Assembly: GCA_002352665.1 (NCBI GenBank)
Contig: DEIV01000110.1
Coordinates: 1-46,045, forward strand
Reading direction: 5' to 3'
Length of the DNA: 46,045 nucleotides
From: Flavobacteriaceae bacterium UBA2765
Lineage (GTDB): Bacteria > Bacteroidota > Bacteroidia > Flavobacteriales > Flavobacteriaceae
Positions within the stretch are counted from its first letter, which is position 1. The number at the start of each line of letters is the position of its first letter. A program made the translations under genes and the position numbers. The notes under the pieces were generated by a model that saw only the letters and a list, made by a program, of their open reading frames with translations, had not been told where the DNA came from and ran no database searches. Shown in pieces: positions 7,440 through 16,929 of this stretch.

Positions 7440-10424
7440 ATGCAAAACAAAGGACTTATAAAAACATTTGCTATTCTATTTGGATTGATTTGTGTATATT
7501 ATTTATCATTTACATGGGTGGATAACAAAGTAGAAAATGACGCAAAAGTTTTTGCAAATGGTGATGCTGTAATTGAAAAAGCATATTTGGATTCAGTAGC
7601 AAATGCTCCTGTTGCCAATTATTTATATGCAGATTATACGCATAGCGAAATTCAAGATAAGGCTATCAATCTTGGTTTAGATTTAAAGGGTGGCATCAAT
7701 GCAACCTTAGAGGTATCGGTTAAAGATATACTTACAGGCCTATCAAATAACTCTAAAAATGTCGTTTTTAATAAAGCCTTAGAAGCAGCCTCTGCAGCTC
7801 AAAAGGGAAGTGATCAAAACTATTTAGATTTGTTCTTTGAAGCTTTTAAAAACGAAAGTAAAGGTACGGTTAAACTAAGTGATCCTTCAATTTTTGGTAA
7901 TAAATCTTTAAAAGATAAAATCAATTTTAAATTAACTGACGAGGAAGTTGAACCTATTCTTTTGGAAGAGGTAAAGGGTTCTATTAGTACAGCTTTTGAA
8001 GTATTGCGTAATAGAATTGACCGTTTTGGAGTTACTTCACCAAACATACAACGCATAGGTGAATCTGGTAGGGTATTGATAGAATTGCCTGGAGCCAGAG
8101 ATATTGACCGTGTTAAAAAATTATTACAAAGTACGGCCGAATTACAATTTTGGGAAGTATTTGATAATACCAAAACGGCTAACTTTTTTGTTCAGGCTAA
8201 CACTAAACTAGCAGAGATTTTAAAACCTGAAACTGAGGCAGTAATTGACACTACCAATATTACAAGTTCAGTAATAGATTCTACAAGTACTGATGGTTCT
8301 CAAATTGATGACTTGTTAGGTAAGGTTCAAGACTCTGTTGATACCAAGGCTGCGAATCCGTTATTTTCAATAATGTACCCTAGTATACCTCAAGATCAAA
8401 GTCAAAGAAGTTCTTCAATTGGATCCGCCAGTGTTAAAGATACCGCTACGGTAAACCAATATTTGGCCATGAAAGAGATAAGAGCATTATTACCAAATGA
8501 TATGGTTTATGCTAAATTTTTATGGGATGCCAAACCTATTAAAGATACTGAAATTATCAATTTATATGCTGTTAAATCTAATCGTGAAGACATTGCTCCT
8601 ATTGAAGGTGATGTTGTTTCTGATGCTGGCCAGGTATTTGACCAATTAGGTGTAAATCCTGAGGTGAGCATGACTATGAATAGTAAAGGCTCAAAATTAT
8701 GGGCTAAAATGACAGAAGAAAATGTAGGTCAATTCGTTGCAGTAGTCTTAGATAATTTTGTTTATTCTGCACCTAATGTTAATGGTCCAATCCCTAATGG
8801 AAGAACCTCTATTTCGGGTAATTTTACCATAGAGGAGGCTCAAGATTTAGCCAATGCATTAAAATCAGGTAAACTACCAGCTTCTGCACGAATTATACAA
8901 TCTGATATTGTGGGTCCTTCTTTAGGTCAAGAAGCTATTGACAGTAGTGTAATGGCATTTGCATTAGCTCTTTCTTTTGTATTATTATGGATGCTCTTTT
9001 ACTATGGCAAAGCAGGTATTTTTGCAGATATAGCTTTAGTAGTGAACATTATTTTTATTTTTGGTGTACTTACTGCTTTTGGAGCCGTGTTAACACTACC
9101 TGGTGTTGCAGGTATTATTATAACCATTGGTATGTCTGTTGATGCCAACGTAATTATTTATGAACGTATTAAAGAAGCCTTAAATAAAGGTAAAAATTTA
9201 AAAGAAGCAGTTAGAGAAGGTTTTAGTTTTAAAGGAGCATTATCAGCAATTATTGATGCTAACATCACCACATTTTTAACCGGAATTATTTTATATATCT
9301 TTGGTTCAGGTCCAATTAGAGGTTTTGCAACAACATTAATGATAGGTATAGCAACTTCATTAATCACTGCCGTATTTATTACTCGATTACTGGTAGATTG
9401 GTATGCCGATAAAGACCGGTCTATTACTTTCAATACGGGTATTACCAAAGGATGGTTTCAAAATATTAGTATTGATTTTTTAAAGAAGCGTAAAATAGCT
9501 TATATCATTTCTGCCATTATTATAATAGGAGGTATTGGCTCTTTAGTAACCAATAGCCTAAATTATGGAGTCGATTTTAAAGGAGGTAGAACTTATACGG
9601 TTCGTTTTGAACAAGTAGTAAGTCCAACCGAAGTTGCCAATTCATTAAAAGAAGGTTTTGAGAGTACACCAGAAGTAAAAACTTTTGGAGCTGCCAATCA
9701 GCTAAAAATTACCACAAAATTTAAAATTGATGATGAAGGCATAAATGTTGACGATGAAGTTCAAGAATTATTATTTAAAGGTTTGCAATCTTATTTACCA
9801 GATGGCATCACTATAAACGATTTTAAAATTACCGCTGATGACCATGACGAAAAAATAGGGATTATGCAATCTATTAAAGTAGGACCAACTATTGCAGATG
9901 ATATTCAAAAAGCTGCACTTTGGGCCGTATTGGGTTCTCTAATTGTTGTATTCTTATATATTCTATTAAGATTTAGAAAATGGCAATATAGTTTAGGAGC
10001 CGTGATAGCTGTTTTTCATGATGTATTGATCGTATTGACAATATTCTCATTATTCTATAAGGTTTTACCTTTTGATATGGAAATAGGGCAATCATTTATC
10101 GCTGCACTACTTACTGTTGTAGGTTATTCATTGAATGATACGGTAGTTATATTTGACAGAATTAGAGAATTTGTAAACTTGCACAGTCGTTGGTCTTTTG
10201 ACAAAATTGTTAATTCAGGTTTAAGCAGTACTTTAGGTAGAACTATAAATACCTCATTAACCACCTTATTGGTGTTAATGGCTATCTTTTTCTTTGGAGG
10301 TGATTCTATTAAAGGATTTATGTTTGCCATGATTATTGGTGTGATTGTAGGTACATACTCGTCTTTGTTTATCGCATCTCCAATTATGTATGACACTACT
10401 AGGAAATTGAGTAAAAAAGAGTAA
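7440..10424 (+). CDS. secDF: fused protein translocase SecDF
   Basis: Accessory part of the Sec translocon that uses the proton gradient to pull proteins across the inner membrane. SecD and SecF are joined in one 994-residue chain, common in Bacteroidota. One membrane helix at about 7-26 is followed by the SecD signature LGLDLKGG (78-85), a large periplasmic P1 domain, and a cluster of helices from about residue 504. The SecF half begins near 683 and carries NYGVDFKGG at about 706-714, then five more helices. A region near 270-330 is rich in Ser, Thr, Asp and Gln and looks like a poorly conserved linker in P1. It is followed by a terminator, so it is monocistronic. Confidence 0.96.
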   Translation: MQNKGLIKTFAILFGLICVYYLSFTWVDNKVENDAKVFANGDAVIEKAYLDSVANAPVANYLYADYTHSEIQDKAINLGLDLKGGINATLEVSVKDILTGLSNNSKNVVFNKALEAASAAQKGSDQNYLDLFFEAFKNESKGTVKLSDPSIFGNKSLKDKINFKLTDEEVEPILLEEVKGSISTAFEVLRNRIDRFGVTSPNIQRIGESGRVLIELPGARDIDRVKKLLQSTAELQFWEVFDNTKTANFFVQANTKLAEILKPETEAVIDTTNITSSVIDSTSTDGSQIDDLLGKVQDSVDTKAANPLFSIMYPSIPQDQSQRSSSIGSASVKDTATVNQYLAMKEIRALLPNDMVYAKFLWDAKPIKDTEIINLYAVKSNREDIAPIEGDVVSDAGQVFDQLGVNPEVSMTMNSKGSKLWAKMTEENVGQFVAVVLDNFVYSAPNVNGPIPNGRTSISGNFTIEEAQDLANALKSGKLPASARIIQSDIVGPSLGQEAIDSSVMAFALALSFVLLWMLFYYGKAGIFADIALVVNIIFIFGVLTAFGAVLTLPGVAGIIITIGMSVDANVIIYERIKEALNKGKNLKEAVREGFSFKGALSAIIDANITTFLTGIILYIFGSGPIRGFATTLMIGIATSLITAVFITRLLVDWYADKDRSITFNTGITKGWFQNISIDFLKKRKIAYIISAIIIIGGIGSLVTNSLNYGVDFKGGRTYTVRFEQVVSPTEVANSLKEGFESTPEVKTFGAANQLKITTKFKIDDEGINVDDEVQELLFKGLQSYLPDGITINDFKITADDHDEKIGIMQSIKVGPTIADDIQKAALWAVLGSLIVVFLYILLRFRKWQYSLGAVIAVFHDVLIVLTIFSLFYKVLPFDMEIGQSFIAALLTVVGYSLNDTVVIFDRIREFVNLHSRWSFDKIVNSGLSSTLGRTINTSLTTLLVLMAIFFFGGDSIKGFMFAMIIGVIVGTYSSLFIASPIMYDTTRKLSKKE

Positions 10425-10447
10425 TTAATTAGTCACAATATGATAAC

Positions 10448-10480
10448 AACCGTTTTGGAAATACTTTCAAAACGGTTTTT
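10448..10480 (+). terminator. intrinsic terminator after secDF
   Basis: Stem AACCGTTTTG (10448-10457) with CAAAACGGTT (10468-10477), extendable inward by three A-T pairs, followed by T's to 10480. It begins 23 bases after the secDF stop and overlaps the leader of the next gene. Confidence 0.8.
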
Positions 10481-10489
10481 GATTTTATA

Positions 10490-11044
10490 ATGCAAACTTT
10501 TACAAAAATAACAACAAGTGTCGTAAAAAATGGAGCATTGTCAACGCTACAAATTACAAATGTAGCGAAGTTGATAAATCAAGTCTATCTCCAAACTGAA
10601 AGTGATTTTTGGCCACATAATGGTTTATATGAAAGAACAAATGCTGTAAAATTAATACGATACATCAAGAATAATGAACTTATTATTGCCACCATAGCTG
10701 ATCAAATTGTGGGTGCTGTTCATGTATACCCTATAGAAAATGATCATTGTGGTTTTGGAATGTTGGTCGCTTCACCTAAAAAAAGAGGATTGGGCATTGG
10801 TACATCTTTAATGAAAAGTGTAGAAAATTGGGCTTTGGCCAATAACTATAAAACCATCCAGTTAGAATTATTAAAACCAAAAGCATATATACATCCTGAA
10901 AAAGAATTTTTACATAAGTGGTATACTGAATTAGGGTATACATTTATAAATAAAACCACTTATGGTGATTTATATCCTGAGCAATCACACTTACTTAAAA
11001 TACCTTGTGATTTTGAGATTTATCAAAAAAAATTAAAAAATTAA
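10490..11044 (+). CDS. GNAT-family N-acetyltransferase
   Basis: 184 residues, GNAT fold. The acetyl-CoA binding motif A is KRGLGIGTSLM (98-108), preceded by the beta-4 strand CGFGMLVASP. The C-terminal part W-Y-T-E-LGY-F matches motif B of the family. Substrate is unknown. The ATG at 10490 lies only 10 bases after the secDF terminator, so a promoter would have to lie within or before the terminator, and none is obvious; low-level readthrough from secDF is the alternative. Confidence 0.85.
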   Translation: MQTFTKITTSVVKNGALSTLQITNVAKLINQVYLQTESDFWPHNGLYERTNAVKLIRYIKNNELIIATIADQIVGAVHVYPIENDHCGFGMLVASPKKRGLGIGTSLMKSVENWALANNYKTIQLELLKPKAYIHPEKEFLHKWYTELGYTFINKTTYGDLYPEQSHLLKIPCDFEIYQKKLKN

Positions 11045-11068
11045 ATGCCATAAGCTATAATTGATTAT

Positions 11069-11076
11069 TACCTTTG
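11069..11076 (+). promoter_or_regulatory. -7 element for hpt-adk
   Basis: TACCTTTG matches TAnnTTTG and ends 13 bases before the ATG at 11090, giving a very short leader. No good -33 TTTG is seen. Confidence 0.45.
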
Positions 11077-11089
11077 ACAAAATAAATAA

Positions 11090-12202
11090 ATGAGCACAAT
11101 TAAACTCCATAAAAAATATTTTAATCCTTTTATTACGGCAGATAAAATTAAAGTTGCCATAGACAAAATTGCCGAATTAGTGGCAAAAGATTGTAAAGAT
11201 GAAACACCAATTTTTATTGGTGTTTTAAATGGCTCATTTATGTTTGTAGCCGATTTTATTAGAGCGTACCATGGCCACTGTGAAGTGTCTTTTGTAAAAT
11301 TAGTATCTTACAATGGCACAGGTTCCAGTGGTAGTGTTAAACAATTGGTAGGTCTTAATGAAAATTTAGAAGGAAGAACGGTAGTTATCTTAGAAGATAT
11401 TATTGACACCGGAAATACATTGGAAGAAATTTACAATATATTTAGAAATAAAAAATTAAAACAATTAAAAATTGCAACCTTATTTTTTAAACCCGATGTC
11501 TACCGTAAAGGTCTGCACATAGATTATATTGGTCTATCTATACCCGATAAGTTTATTGTAGGTTACGGATTAGATTATGACGGTTTGGGAAGAAATCTTG
11601 CAGATATTTACCAATTAACAACACAAGAAATGACAAACATTGTATTATTTGGCCCTCCGGGAGCGGGTAAGGGTACACAAGCAGAAGTTTTAAAAGATAA
11701 ATATAATCTTATACATATCTCTACAGGAGATGTATTTAGATATAATATTAAAAACAAAACTGATCTTGGTACTTTAGCTAAATCTTATATAGACAATGGA
11801 GATTTAGTACCAGATGAAGTAACAATAGATATGCTGAAAGCAGAAGTAGATAAAAATGCTGAAGCCAATGGGTTTATTTTTGATGGTTTTCCACGAACAG
11901 AATCTCAAGCCAAAGCCTTAGACAAATTCTTAGAAGAAAAAGGTGAAACCATAAATGGAATGGTAGCTCTAGAGGTTCCTGAAGATCTATTAGTAGCCAG
12001 ATTGTTAAAACGTGGTGAAACTAGTGGTAGACCTGACGATCAGGATGAGGAGAAAATCAGAAATCGTTTTAACGAATACCAAACCAAAACCTCAATTTTA
12101 AAAGACTATTATACTGCTCAAAACAAATATTTTGGTGTTGATGGTGTTGGTAGCATTGAAGAAATAACTGAAATATTGAGTAAAGTGTTTGATAGATTGT
12201 AA
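11090..12202 (+). CDS. fused hypoxanthine phosphoribosyltransferase - adenylate kinase
   Basis: Bifunctional nucleotide enzyme of 370 residues. The first 180 residues are a type I phosphoribosyltransferase for hypoxanthine/guanine salvage, with the PRPP loop VILEDIIDTGNT at 99-110. From about residue 182 the chain is adenylate kinase (AMP + ATP to 2 ADP): P-loop FGPPGAGKGTQ (187-197), DGFPRT in the AMP site, and the LID arginines in RLLKRGETSGRPDD. The kinase half has about 190 residues, the short form without a zinc LID. No stop or frame change separates the halves, so this is a true fusion, which I recall as common in Flavobacteriaceae. The Met at 181 could act as an internal start for free adenylate kinase. 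Confidence 0.93.
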   Translation: MSTIKLHKKYFNPFITADKIKVAIDKIAELVAKDCKDETPIFIGVLNGSFMFVADFIRAYHGHCEVSFVKLVSYNGTGSSGSVKQLVGLNENLEGRTVVILEDIIDTGNTLEEIYNIFRNKKLKQLKIATLFFKPDVYRKGLHIDYIGLSIPDKFIVGYGLDYDGLGRNLADIYQLTTQEMTNIVLFGPPGAGKGTQAEVLKDKYNLIHISTGDVFRYNIKNKTDLGTLAKSYIDNGDLVPDEVTIDMLKAEVDKNAEANGFIFDGFPRTESQAKALDKFLEEKGETINGMVALEVPEDLLVARLLKRGETSGRPDDQDEEKIRNRFNEYQTKTSILKDYYTAQNKYFGVDGVGSIEEITEILSKVFDRL

Positions 12203-12227
12203 AGTGTAATTCATTAAAAAAATAACA

Positions 12228-12294
12228 ATATCATTCCTGCGAAAGCAGAAATTTCATAATATTAAAAAAATTCCCACTTTCGTGGGAATGATAT
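12228..12294. repeat. 67-base inverted repeat with two internal hairpins
   Basis: Arms 12228-12254 and 12268-12294 are complementary at 22 of 27 positions around a 13-base loop. Each arm holds its own small hairpin: CTGC-GAAA-GCAG on the left and TCCCAC-TTTC-GTGGGA on the right. This is the layout of a paired REP element of the widespread ATTCCTGCGAAAGCAGGAAT type. It lies between hpt-adk and obgE and could also attenuate transcription, but no T tract follows. Confidence 0.75.
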
Positions 12295-12310
12295 TTAAAT
12301 ATAGACTTAA

Positions 12311-13303
12311 ATGACCGAAGGCAACTTTGTTGACTATATAAAAATACACGCTTCATCAGGTAAAGGTGGAAAGGGCTCTGTGCATTTGCATCGCGAAAAA
12401 TTCATCCAAAAAGGAGGTCCAGATGGTGGTGATGGCGGTCGTGGTGGTCATGTTATTATTCGTGGTAATAAAGGGATGTGGACATTGATTCATTTAAAAT
12501 ATAGAAAACATTTTAAAGCAGAATATGGCGGTGATGGAAGTAAAAGCAGAAGTACAGGAAAAGACGGAAAAGATGTTTATATAGATGTACCACTAGGTAC
12601 TATAATTAGAAATGGTGAAACCCAAGAAATTTTATTTGAAATCACCGAAGACGGTCAGGAAAAAGTATTAGCTGAAGGTGGTATGGGTGGTAGAGGCAAT
12701 TGGCATTTTAAATCGTCAACCAATCAAACACCTAGATATGCTCAACCTGGTGTTGACGGACAACAGGGATGGTTTCAATTAGAATTAAAACTGTTAGCTG
12801 ATGTTGGTTTGGTGGGCTTTCCTAATGCCGGAAAATCTACCTTGCTATCTGTAATAACCTCTGCAAAACCTAAAATTGCCGATTATGCCTTTACAACTTT
12901 AAAACCAAATTTGGGTATAGTAGAATATCGAGAGTTTCAAAGTTTTGTAATGGCCGATATTCCCGGTATAATAGAAGGGGCTGCTGAAGGCAAAGGTCTC
13001 GGACATCGATTTTTAAGACATATTGAGCGTAATTCTACTTTGTTATTTTTAATTCCTGCCGACTCAGCAGACATAAAAAACGAATACAAAATTCTACTTA
13101 ACGAATTAAAAAAGCACAATCCGGAATTATTAGATAAAGACCGATTATTAGCCATTTCTAAATCTGATATGTTGGATGACGAACTAAAAGCTGAAATTGA
13201 AAAAGAACTTCCTGTTAATATTGACCATATTTTTATTTCATCTATTGCACAAACGGGTTTAACAGAGCTCAAAGATAGATTATGGCAGATGTTAAATACT
13301 TAA
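12311..13303 (+). CDS. obgE: Obg family GTPase
   Basis: Essential GTPase linked to 50S ribosome maturation and stress control. 330 residues: the glycine-rich Obg fold covers about 1-160 (GGPDGGDGGRGGH near 35-47), then the G domain. G1 is GFPNAGKST (169-177), G3 DIPG (216-219) followed by the Obg-specific IIEGAAEGKGLGHRFLRH. G4 reads SKSD (283-286) in place of NKxD, a form I recall from other Bacteroidota. There is no long C-terminal extension. The ATG at 12311 gives the usual short N terminus NFVDYIKI. In many relatives it follows adk, as here; the REP-like repeat separates them. Confidence 0.96.
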   Translation: MTEGNFVDYIKIHASSGKGGKGSVHLHREKFIQKGGPDGGDGGRGGHVIIRGNKGMWTLIHLKYRKHFKAEYGGDGSKSRSTGKDGKDVYIDVPLGTIIRNGETQEILFEITEDGQEKVLAEGGMGGRGNWHFKSSTNQTPRYAQPGVDGQQGWFQLELKLLADVGLVGFPNAGKSTLLSVITSAKPKIADYAFTTLKPNLGIVEYREFQSFVMADIPGIIEGAAEGKGLGHRFLRHIERNSTLLFLIPADSADIKNEYKILLNELKKHNPELLDKDRLLAISKSDMLDDELKAEIEKELPVNIDHIFISSIAQTGLTELKDRLWQMLNT

Positions 13304-13373
13304 TAACTTGATTTCGCTTAATAATTAGGTATTATTAAGTTAGTAATTATCGTAAAATCTCCCTTATATTTCT

Positions 13374-13381
13374 TAATTTTG
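13374..13381 (+). promoter_or_regulatory. -7 element for the putative porin
   Basis: TAATTTTG fits TAnnTTTG and lies 57 bases before the TTG start codon at 13439. A -33 element is not clear. Confidence 0.4.
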
Positions 13382-13438
13382 TAATACTTAAAATGTGAGT
13401 ATTTGTAACGCTTTATTTACATAAATACTGACAGTAAT

Positions 13439-14575
13439 TTGAGAAAAATACACTACATATTATTCTTGATTGTTATACCCTTTAATTTAGTGGCACAAAT
13501 AGATACTGCCAATTCTAAACTTTCATTTACGGCTGATTTTCGGTTTCGGGTAGAGCAAGATTATAGCTCGAGAAAATCTGATGCCACTTACAGAGAGGAT
13601 AGAACACGTTTAAGATATCGACTGAGAGCCGGCTTTAATTACCAATTCAATTCTTGGGCTTCTTTTGGAGCGAGATTGAGAACCGGATATTCAAAGAAAC
13701 AACAAGACGCACAACTTACCTTAGGAGATGGTTTTAAGGAATTTGGAACGCTACCTATTGGTTTTGAAAAAGCTTTCTTCAAAGCAGAGCAAAACGGATT
13801 TGTTTTTTGGGCTGGTAAAAATACTTTTCCTTTCAAAAAACAAAATGAATTATTTTGGAGCGATAACGTATATCCTGAAGGAGTGTTCTTGAAAAAAAGT
13901 ATACCTTTCAACTCAAAATTTATAGGTCAAATTGACCTCAACAGTGGGTATTTTATTCTAAATACCAAAGGAAAATCATTAGATAAAGACAGCTATTTTC
14001 AAGGTTTACAAATCAGCTCAACATTATTTGACAATAGATTAACGCTATTCCCTTCCTTCTACTTTTTTAAAAACATTCAGAATATACCAGATGGTAATGA
14101 AACATTTCTATTTGATTATTCAATTTTTCATCTAGGTAGTAGCATAAAATTATTAGAAAACCCTGCAATAAATTTTGAAGCTGATTACTATTTAAACTTA
14201 GAAGATTATAGAACGAACGATTCAATTCCAACAACATTAAAAAATCAGAAGAATGGATTGGTATCAGCCATAAGCATTGGCAATTTAAAAAAAAGCAAAG
14301 ATTGGATGTTTAAAGCAACTTATTCTTATATACAGCAATATGCCTCCGTAGACTTTCTAGCTCAAAATGATTGGGCAAGATGGGACTATTCTTCTTTTGG
14401 TTCTCCAGATGGTAGGTTAACAAATTTTAAAGGAATAGAATTGATAGGAGGTTATATGATTGCCAAAAACATGAGCTTGAAAATGAAATATTACCTGGTT
14501 GAACAACTTGTACCCTATGGAGTAGCAACTGAGACAGGAAACAGAATAAGGCTAGACCTTGATATTAAATTTTAA
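13439..14575 (+). CDS. putative outer-membrane porin (beta barrel)
   Basis: 378 residues. A signal peptide (1-19, ending NLVAQ) is followed by alternating polar/hydrophobic strands with many aromatic residues, and the chain ends in DLDIKF with a terminal Phe, the usual outer-membrane barrel signal. Segments such as FRFRVEQDY and YRLRAGFNYQFNSWASFGARLR resemble the Bacteroidota 'putative porin' family. The start is TTG at 13439: the only start that gives a complete signal peptide, since no ATG is available nearby in frame. Transported solute is unknown. It is isolated from obgE by 135 bases with its own possible promoter. Confidence 0.8.
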   Translation: MRKIHYILFLIVIPFNLVAQIDTANSKLSFTADFRFRVEQDYSSRKSDATYREDRTRLRYRLRAGFNYQFNSWASFGARLRTGYSKKQQDAQLTLGDGFKEFGTLPIGFEKAFFKAEQNGFVFWAGKNTFPFKKQNELFWSDNVYPEGVFLKKSIPFNSKFIGQIDLNSGYFILNTKGKSLDKDSYFQGLQISSTLFDNRLTLFPSFYFFKNIQNIPDGNETFLFDYSIFHLGSSIKLLENPAINFEADYYLNLEDYRTNDSIPTTLKNQKNGLVSAISIGNLKKSKDWMFKATYSYIQQYASVDFLAQNDWARWDYSSFGSPDGRLTNFKGIELIGGYMIAKNMSLKMKYYLVEQLVPYGVATETGNRIRLDLDIKF

Positions 14576-14628
14576 ATAGGTTGATAAATAACCATACTTA
14601 AAAATCATTTTTACTTAATATAATACAT

Positions 14629-14832
14629 ATGCAAGGCAACATTAGAAAAAATATTAAAATAGGCCAACAAGTAGCTATTGTACTTAAACAAGACCAAAGA
14701 AACGGTAAGCTCACAGAAGGTATCGTAAAAAGAATATTAACCAATTCGTCTACACATCCTCATGGCATTAAAGTTCAATTATCTTCAGGGAAAGTGGGGA
14801 GAGTTAAACAAATTAATAAAGCTGATGAATAA
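14629..14832 (+). CDS. YwbE family protein
   Basis: 67 residues. It matches the small conserved YwbE family over its whole length: N-terminal RKNIKIGQQVAIVLKQDQ, central GKLTEGIVKRIL, then THPHGIKVQL and GxVGRVKQI. The family has no firm function; the small beta-rich basic chain suggests nucleic-acid binding, which is inference. It starts 53 bases after the porin gene and ends 42 bases before the S9 peptidase gene, so it may be transcribed with one of them. Confidence 0.9.
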   Translation: MQGNIRKNIKIGQQVAIVLKQDQRNGKLTEGIVKRILTNSSTHPHGIKVQLSSGKVGRVKQINKADE

Positions 14833-14874
14833 TTAATTTCTTTTAGTAAATTTATAATCCTTAATCCTCCTATC

Positions 14875-16899
14875 ATGACACGTTATTTAATTATTGTATT
14901 CCTTTGTATTACTTCATTAATTTTTAGTCAAAACAAAACTTCTTTTACAAATCTTGATGTTTTTGAATTAGAATGGGCTATTAATCCGGAAATTTCACCT
15001 GATGGAAGTCGTATTGTTTATCAAAGATCCGGTTTTGATATTATGAATGACAAAAAACAATCAAGACTATGGATAATGAATAATGATGGTAGCAATCATA
15101 GTAAACTGTCTAATAATGAGGCAAATGAAGTCAGTCCAAAATGGTCTCCAGATGGCACACGTATTGCTTATGTAAGTAGTACAAATGAAGGCTCAGAAAT
15201 ATATATATACTGGTTAAATACGGGTAAAACAGCAAAATTATCCCAATTGGAAAAATCACCAACTGGATTAAATTGGTCACCCGACGGTAAACAAATTGCA
15301 TTTTTAATGACCGTGCCAGAGGCACAACCCACTTTAGTAAAAGCACCAAAAAAACCTAAGGGAGCAAAATGGGCAGATCAACCAAGAGTAACTACACGTT
15401 TTAAATATGAATCTGACGGTGCGGGATATATAGCTCCTGGATTCAAACACTTATTTGTTATTGCTGCAGATGGTGGTACACCTCGTCAAATTTCACAAGG
15501 CAATTTTAAAATTGGAAGTCCACACTGGTCTAAAGATGGTAAGTCGCTTTATTTTTCAGGTAATTTGAATAGTGATTGGGATTATGATTTTAGAAATTCC
15601 GAAATTTATAAAATTGATATAGCTACCGGTAAAGCATCAACTCTAACAGATAGAAAAGGACCTGATAACGGATTAACAATTTCACCAAATGGTAAAAAAA
15701 TTGCTTATTTAGGATATGATGATAACATACAAACCTATCAAGTTAACCATTTATATATGATGAATATTGATGGTACTGATAAGCAAAAAATTGAAACCAA
15801 TTTAGATAGGAGCATATCAAATTTATCTTGGAGTGCAGATCAAAAAGGACTTTATTTTCTATTTGATGATAAAGGAAATACAAAAATAGGGTATACTACC
15901 CTCTCAGGAAAAATCTCTAAAATTGCTGATAATGTTGGTGGCACATCAATTGGCAGACCTTATGGTGGTGGTTCTTATTCAATAAATAATACAGGTACTA
16001 TTGCGTTTACACAAACTACACCGTATTATCCATCTGAAATTGCCATGGTGCAAAAAAGAAAAATTTCAAAAATTTCAAAGTTGAATGCTGACCTTTTACC
16101 ATATAGGTATTTAGGAAAAACAGAAGAAATTTGGTATAGCTCTACTATAGATGGTCATAATATACAGGGCTGGATAGTAATGCCTCCTAATTTTGATCCA
16201 ACTAAAAAGTATCCATTACTGGTTGAAAACCACGGTGGTCCAGTAGCTAATTATGGCGATAGATTTTCGCCTGAAATGCAACTATTTGCAAGTGCAGGGT
16301 ATATAGTTTTTTATCCCAACCCAAGAGGTAGTACTAGTTATGGTGAAAAATTTGGGAATCTATTATACCATAACTATCCCGGAAATGATTATGATGATGT
16401 AATGGATGGTGTTGACGCTGTAATTGCGAAAGGATATATTGACAAAAATGAATTATATGTTACCGGTGGTAGTGCGGGAGGTATAATGACTGCATGGATA
16501 ATAGGTAAAAATAATCGATTTAAAGCAGCAGCAGTAGTAAAACCAGTTATGAATTGGATTAGTAAAACTTTAACAGCTGATAATTATTTTGGTTATGCCA
16601 ACTCTAGATATCCCGGGCAACCTTGGGAAAATTTTGAAACCTATTGGAAATTCTCTCCTCTTTCTTTGGTAGGAAACATAGAAACCCCAACAATGGTTAT
16701 GGTTGGCACTTTAGACAGACGTACTCCTTTATCAGAAGCTAAACAACTATATAATGCTTTAAAAATTAGAAAAATTGAAACAGCCTTGGTTGAAATTCCC
16801 GGTGCTTCACACAATATTGTCAATAGGCCTAGCCAGCTCATTACCAAAGTTGATCATATTTTGGCTTGGTTTGAAAAGTATAACAGCTCGAATAAATAA
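14875..16899 (+). CDS. secreted S9-family serine peptidase (prolyl oligopeptidase type)
   Basis: 674 residues with a signal peptide (1-19, before QNK), so exported. The N-terminal 400 residues form a WD40-like beta propeller with repeats such as SPDGSRIVY, SPDGTRIAY, SPDGKQIAF and SPNGKKIAY. The C-terminal alpha/beta-hydrolase domain carries GGSAGG with nucleophile Ser533, Asp614 in GTLDRR and His646 in PGASHN. This arrangement fits acylaminoacyl-peptidase or dipeptidyl-peptidase activity on short peptides; the exact specificity cannot be read. The glutamate pair typical of DPP4 is not obvious, so I avoid that name. Confidence 0.93.
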   Translation: MTRYLIIVFLCITSLIFSQNKTSFTNLDVFELEWAINPEISPDGSRIVYQRSGFDIMNDKKQSRLWIMNNDGSNHSKLSNNEANEVSPKWSPDGTRIAYVSSTNEGSEIYIYWLNTGKTAKLSQLEKSPTGLNWSPDGKQIAFLMTVPEAQPTLVKAPKKPKGAKWADQPRVTTRFKYESDGAGYIAPGFKHLFVIAADGGTPRQISQGNFKIGSPHWSKDGKSLYFSGNLNSDWDYDFRNSEIYKIDIATGKASTLTDRKGPDNGLTISPNGKKIAYLGYDDNIQTYQVNHLYMMNIDGTDKQKIETNLDRSISNLSWSADQKGLYFLFDDKGNTKIGYTTLSGKISKIADNVGGTSIGRPYGGGSYSINNTGTIAFTQTTPYYPSEIAMVQKRKISKISKLNADLLPYRYLGKTEEIWYSSTIDGHNIQGWIVMPPNFDPTKKYPLLVENHGGPVANYGDRFSPEMQLFASAGYIVFYPNPRGSTSYGEKFGNLLYHNYPGNDYDDVMDGVDAVIAKGYIDKNELYVTGGSAGGIMTAWIIGKNNRFKAAAVVKPVMNWISKTLTADNYFGYANSRYPGQPWENFETYWKFSPLSLVGNIETPTMVMVGTLDRRTPLSEAKQLYNALKIRKIETALVEIPGASHNIVNRPSQLITKVDHILAWFEKYNSSNK

Positions 16900-16929
16900 A
16901 AAATAATTCAAATTTTTAAAACAAACATT

